A stretch of 64,000 bases of DNA from Chamaelirium japonicum. Its lineage: Eukaryota > Streptophyta > Magnoliopsida > Liliales > Melanthiaceae. Made by a program: the position numbers and the translations under genes. The notes under the pieces were generated by a model that was not told where the DNA came from, did not search any database, and saw only the letters and a program-made list of their open reading frames with translations. Positions 62,404 through 64,000 of this stretch are shown here, in pieces (within the stretch, counting starts at the first letter, position 1; every line of letters begins with the position of its first letter). The stretch covers positions 24,727,347-24,791,346 of the forward strand of contig OX393549.1 of the NCBI GenBank assembly GCA_947650365.1, in the 5' to 3' direction.

Positions 62404-63203
62404 ACATTCCCTTTATTATTATTTTTAATCAATAATACCCTTGTTATCCTATATTTTAATCTCAGCACATCCCAGCCTCTTCATCCTCCTTTCATACCCC
62501 ATCCCCTATGAACCTTCATACCCCATCACCTATATATCGGCACGTCTATCACAACATACCTCCGGCGTTCGATGCCTCCACCATCCACTTCCGATGTCGA
62601 TGCCTCCGACACTCATCTTCGATGCCCCCCCCCCCCCATTTTTTTTTTCTATCGCGGGAGCTGTCATTGTCTTCCTTTTCCCTTCCCGTTGTCCAGTATG
62701 TTCGGTAGTTCAGACTGTTCAGTACCAAATTTATTCAATGCTGAATTGCCGAAGTGCACGTTGACTAATATTCAGTAGTTAACTACCGAATATTACTTAG
62801 CATATTCAGTAGCTCAATGCCGAACATGTTCGGTATTGAAGTACAGAACATACTGGGCGATAAGGAGGGAAAGTTGAGACAACGGAGGCTCTGATGATAG
62901 AAAAAGAGGAGAAGGTGGAGGAGGTGACGACGGCTCCGACGAGGAGGAGGAAAGGTGGGTGACGACTCCTACAGTAAGGATGAAGGAGAGGATTGGAGGA
63001 AAGAGGAGGAGGAGAGGCAGTGTCGCCGGAAGTGGGTGGTGGAGGCATCGGAGGTCGATGGTTTGCTGGTGACGAACGTGTAAGTGAGGAGGTGATGGGG
63101 AATGGAGGTTCGAAGGGGATGAGGTATGGAAGGGGAAGGATGGGGTGTGCAAGGGAGTAGTGGGGGTATGTTGGTCATACCCTATACAAAAATGAAAAAT
63201 TGG
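62404..63203. mobile_element. Large foldback element
   Basis: The left arm (about 62404-62770) and right arm (about 62800-63203) are diverged inverted copies. CATACCCCATC, CGATGCCTCCACCATCCACTT and CCAGTATGTTCGGTA at the left have complements at the right (GATGGGGTATG-like, AAGTGGGTGGTGGAGGCATCG, CAGAACATACTGG). The centre has perfect palindromes GTAGTTAACTAC (62773-62784) and CGAACATGTTCG (62820-62831). Frames inside are shadows. Confidence 0.75.
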
Positions 63204-63345
63204 GAATAAGTGGGGTACGAGGGAGTTTTTTTTTTTTTTTTTTGGGGGGGGAGGGGGGCACCTAGATAGAGGGATGCCATGCCCACACACTATTTGGGGA
63301 ATTATCTTTCTAATATGTCATGTGAGTCTTGTATTGCACCCTATC
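63204..63345. other. Poly-T/poly-G junction
   Basis: T run 63225-63243 followed by a G-rich run 63244-63257; no gene. Confidence 0.7.
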
Positions 63346-64000
63346 CATGTTGAGGGATTGTCCATCCACATGAAAGAAAAGACTCGAGGGAAGGGGGGAG
63401 AAGGAGAGACCCAAGGGAAGGGGGAGCTGTGCATACACAACCATGCATACACAGCAACAGAAGAAAATTTGCCCCAGGAGAAATTTCGCTCGCCTGGGCG
63501 ATATCCCATAGGCAGCGACTCACAGAGAGTTGCAAATTTTGCCCGAGTGAACTGTGGACTCGCCCGAGCAAAATCTGGGCAAGTTGCGTGGGTTTAGCCG
63601 GCTCAGGGCTCTTTTATGGATTTGTTTGAAGGAGTACTTAATGCATCTTTTATTAGGGTTTTGGTAACCTAATTCAGATCTTTGAGAGGAGAAACGATGG
63701 TTTTGGGTGTGGTGCGAGGATTCAGATCTCTCAACGAAGAAGAGAGATATCGGGATCAAGGATTGATCGCGAGGGATCGATCAAATAGTAGATCTTATTG
63801 GAGGTGATTCTTTGAGGCTTCTAAGGTGTCGTTTGCTCAAACCCTAAAGGGGGAGAGGTATAGATCTTGTTGGACGAAGTAGTCGGGTTTGTACTCGTTC
63901 TTGTTTGTCGCCATTGATAATGAAGTCTTTCTTTAACGTTTGCTCATAGTGGTTTTTCCTGCAAGGGTTTCTACTTAAATCCTCGTGTCCAATTTATGAT
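63346..64000 (+). mobile_element. Possible LTR, cut by the window edge
   Basis: Starts with TGTTGAGGGATTG. The last 150 bp (GCCATTGATAATGAAGTC..., GTGGTTTTTCCTGCAAGGGT, TCTACTTAAATCCTCGTGTC) resemble the R-U5 end of plant copia LTRs. Primer-binding site and second LTR would lie outside. Judged on resemblance only. Confidence 0.35.

Overview
This 64 kb window is nuclear DNA of a flowering plant. The evidence is copia and LINE retroelements, a Cassandra-type 5S-bearing terminal repeat, many hAT and foldback MITEs, long CT/GA and TA microsatellites, and two gene loci of plant type. The strong GC bias of the one intact gene (about 21.6-22.5 kb) would fit a monocot, but the sequence does not settle the lineage. 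Host gene content is very low; most of the window is repeats of different ages, often nested.

Layout. 0-7 kb: TRIM-like remnant, a hAT MITE with an exact 8-bp target duplication (1631-2507), a head-to-head Cassandra palindrome (2887-3180), two or three unassigned exon-like pieces (3594-4649) and tandem repeats. 7-9.4 kb: a 2.3-kb solo LTR between 58-bp direct repeats. 11.1-14.4 kb: a foldback element whose arms are themselves tandem arrays. 14.4-21 kb: decayed repeats, a SINE-like head and MITEs. 21.4-22.5 kb: an intact single-exon DUF4408/DUF761 gene with TATA box and an upstream mini-ORF. 23-28 kb: a MITE, a reverse-strand retroposon with target duplications and a LINE reverse-transcriptase pseudogene. 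29-38 kb: a diverged segmental duplication carrying a small coding fragment, with a copia fragment and hAT copies between or inside the copies. 38-40 kb: GA-rich minisatellite. 41.7-44.3 kb: the last two exons of a plant acyl-protein-thioesterase/carboxylesterase-like gene, with a 2.3-kb solo LTR inserted 5 nt past the splice donor. 45.3-57.4 kb: a nest of TA microsatellites, holding a 9.8-kb copia element and two unrelated inverted-repeat elements. 57.4-64 kb: tandem repeats, nested TIR elements, hAT MITEs, a large foldback and a possible LTR at the window edge.

How the parts relate. The window reads as a succession of insertions rather than as a pathway. At least four hAT MITEs have exact 8-bp target duplications; one is confirmed by an empty paralogous site. 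Solo LTRs of one copia family occur twice, and a diverged relative is present as a two-LTR element. The most unusual structure is the run (TA)n - copia - (TA)n - foldback A - (TA)n - foldback B - (CT)n(TA)n at 45.7-57.4 kb, which resembles microsatellite-embedded MITEs such as rice Micron but with very different, strongly palindromic bodies. The host locus most worth attention is the thioesterase-like gene, where the expected catalytic His is a Tyr and the LTR sits against the 5' splice site.
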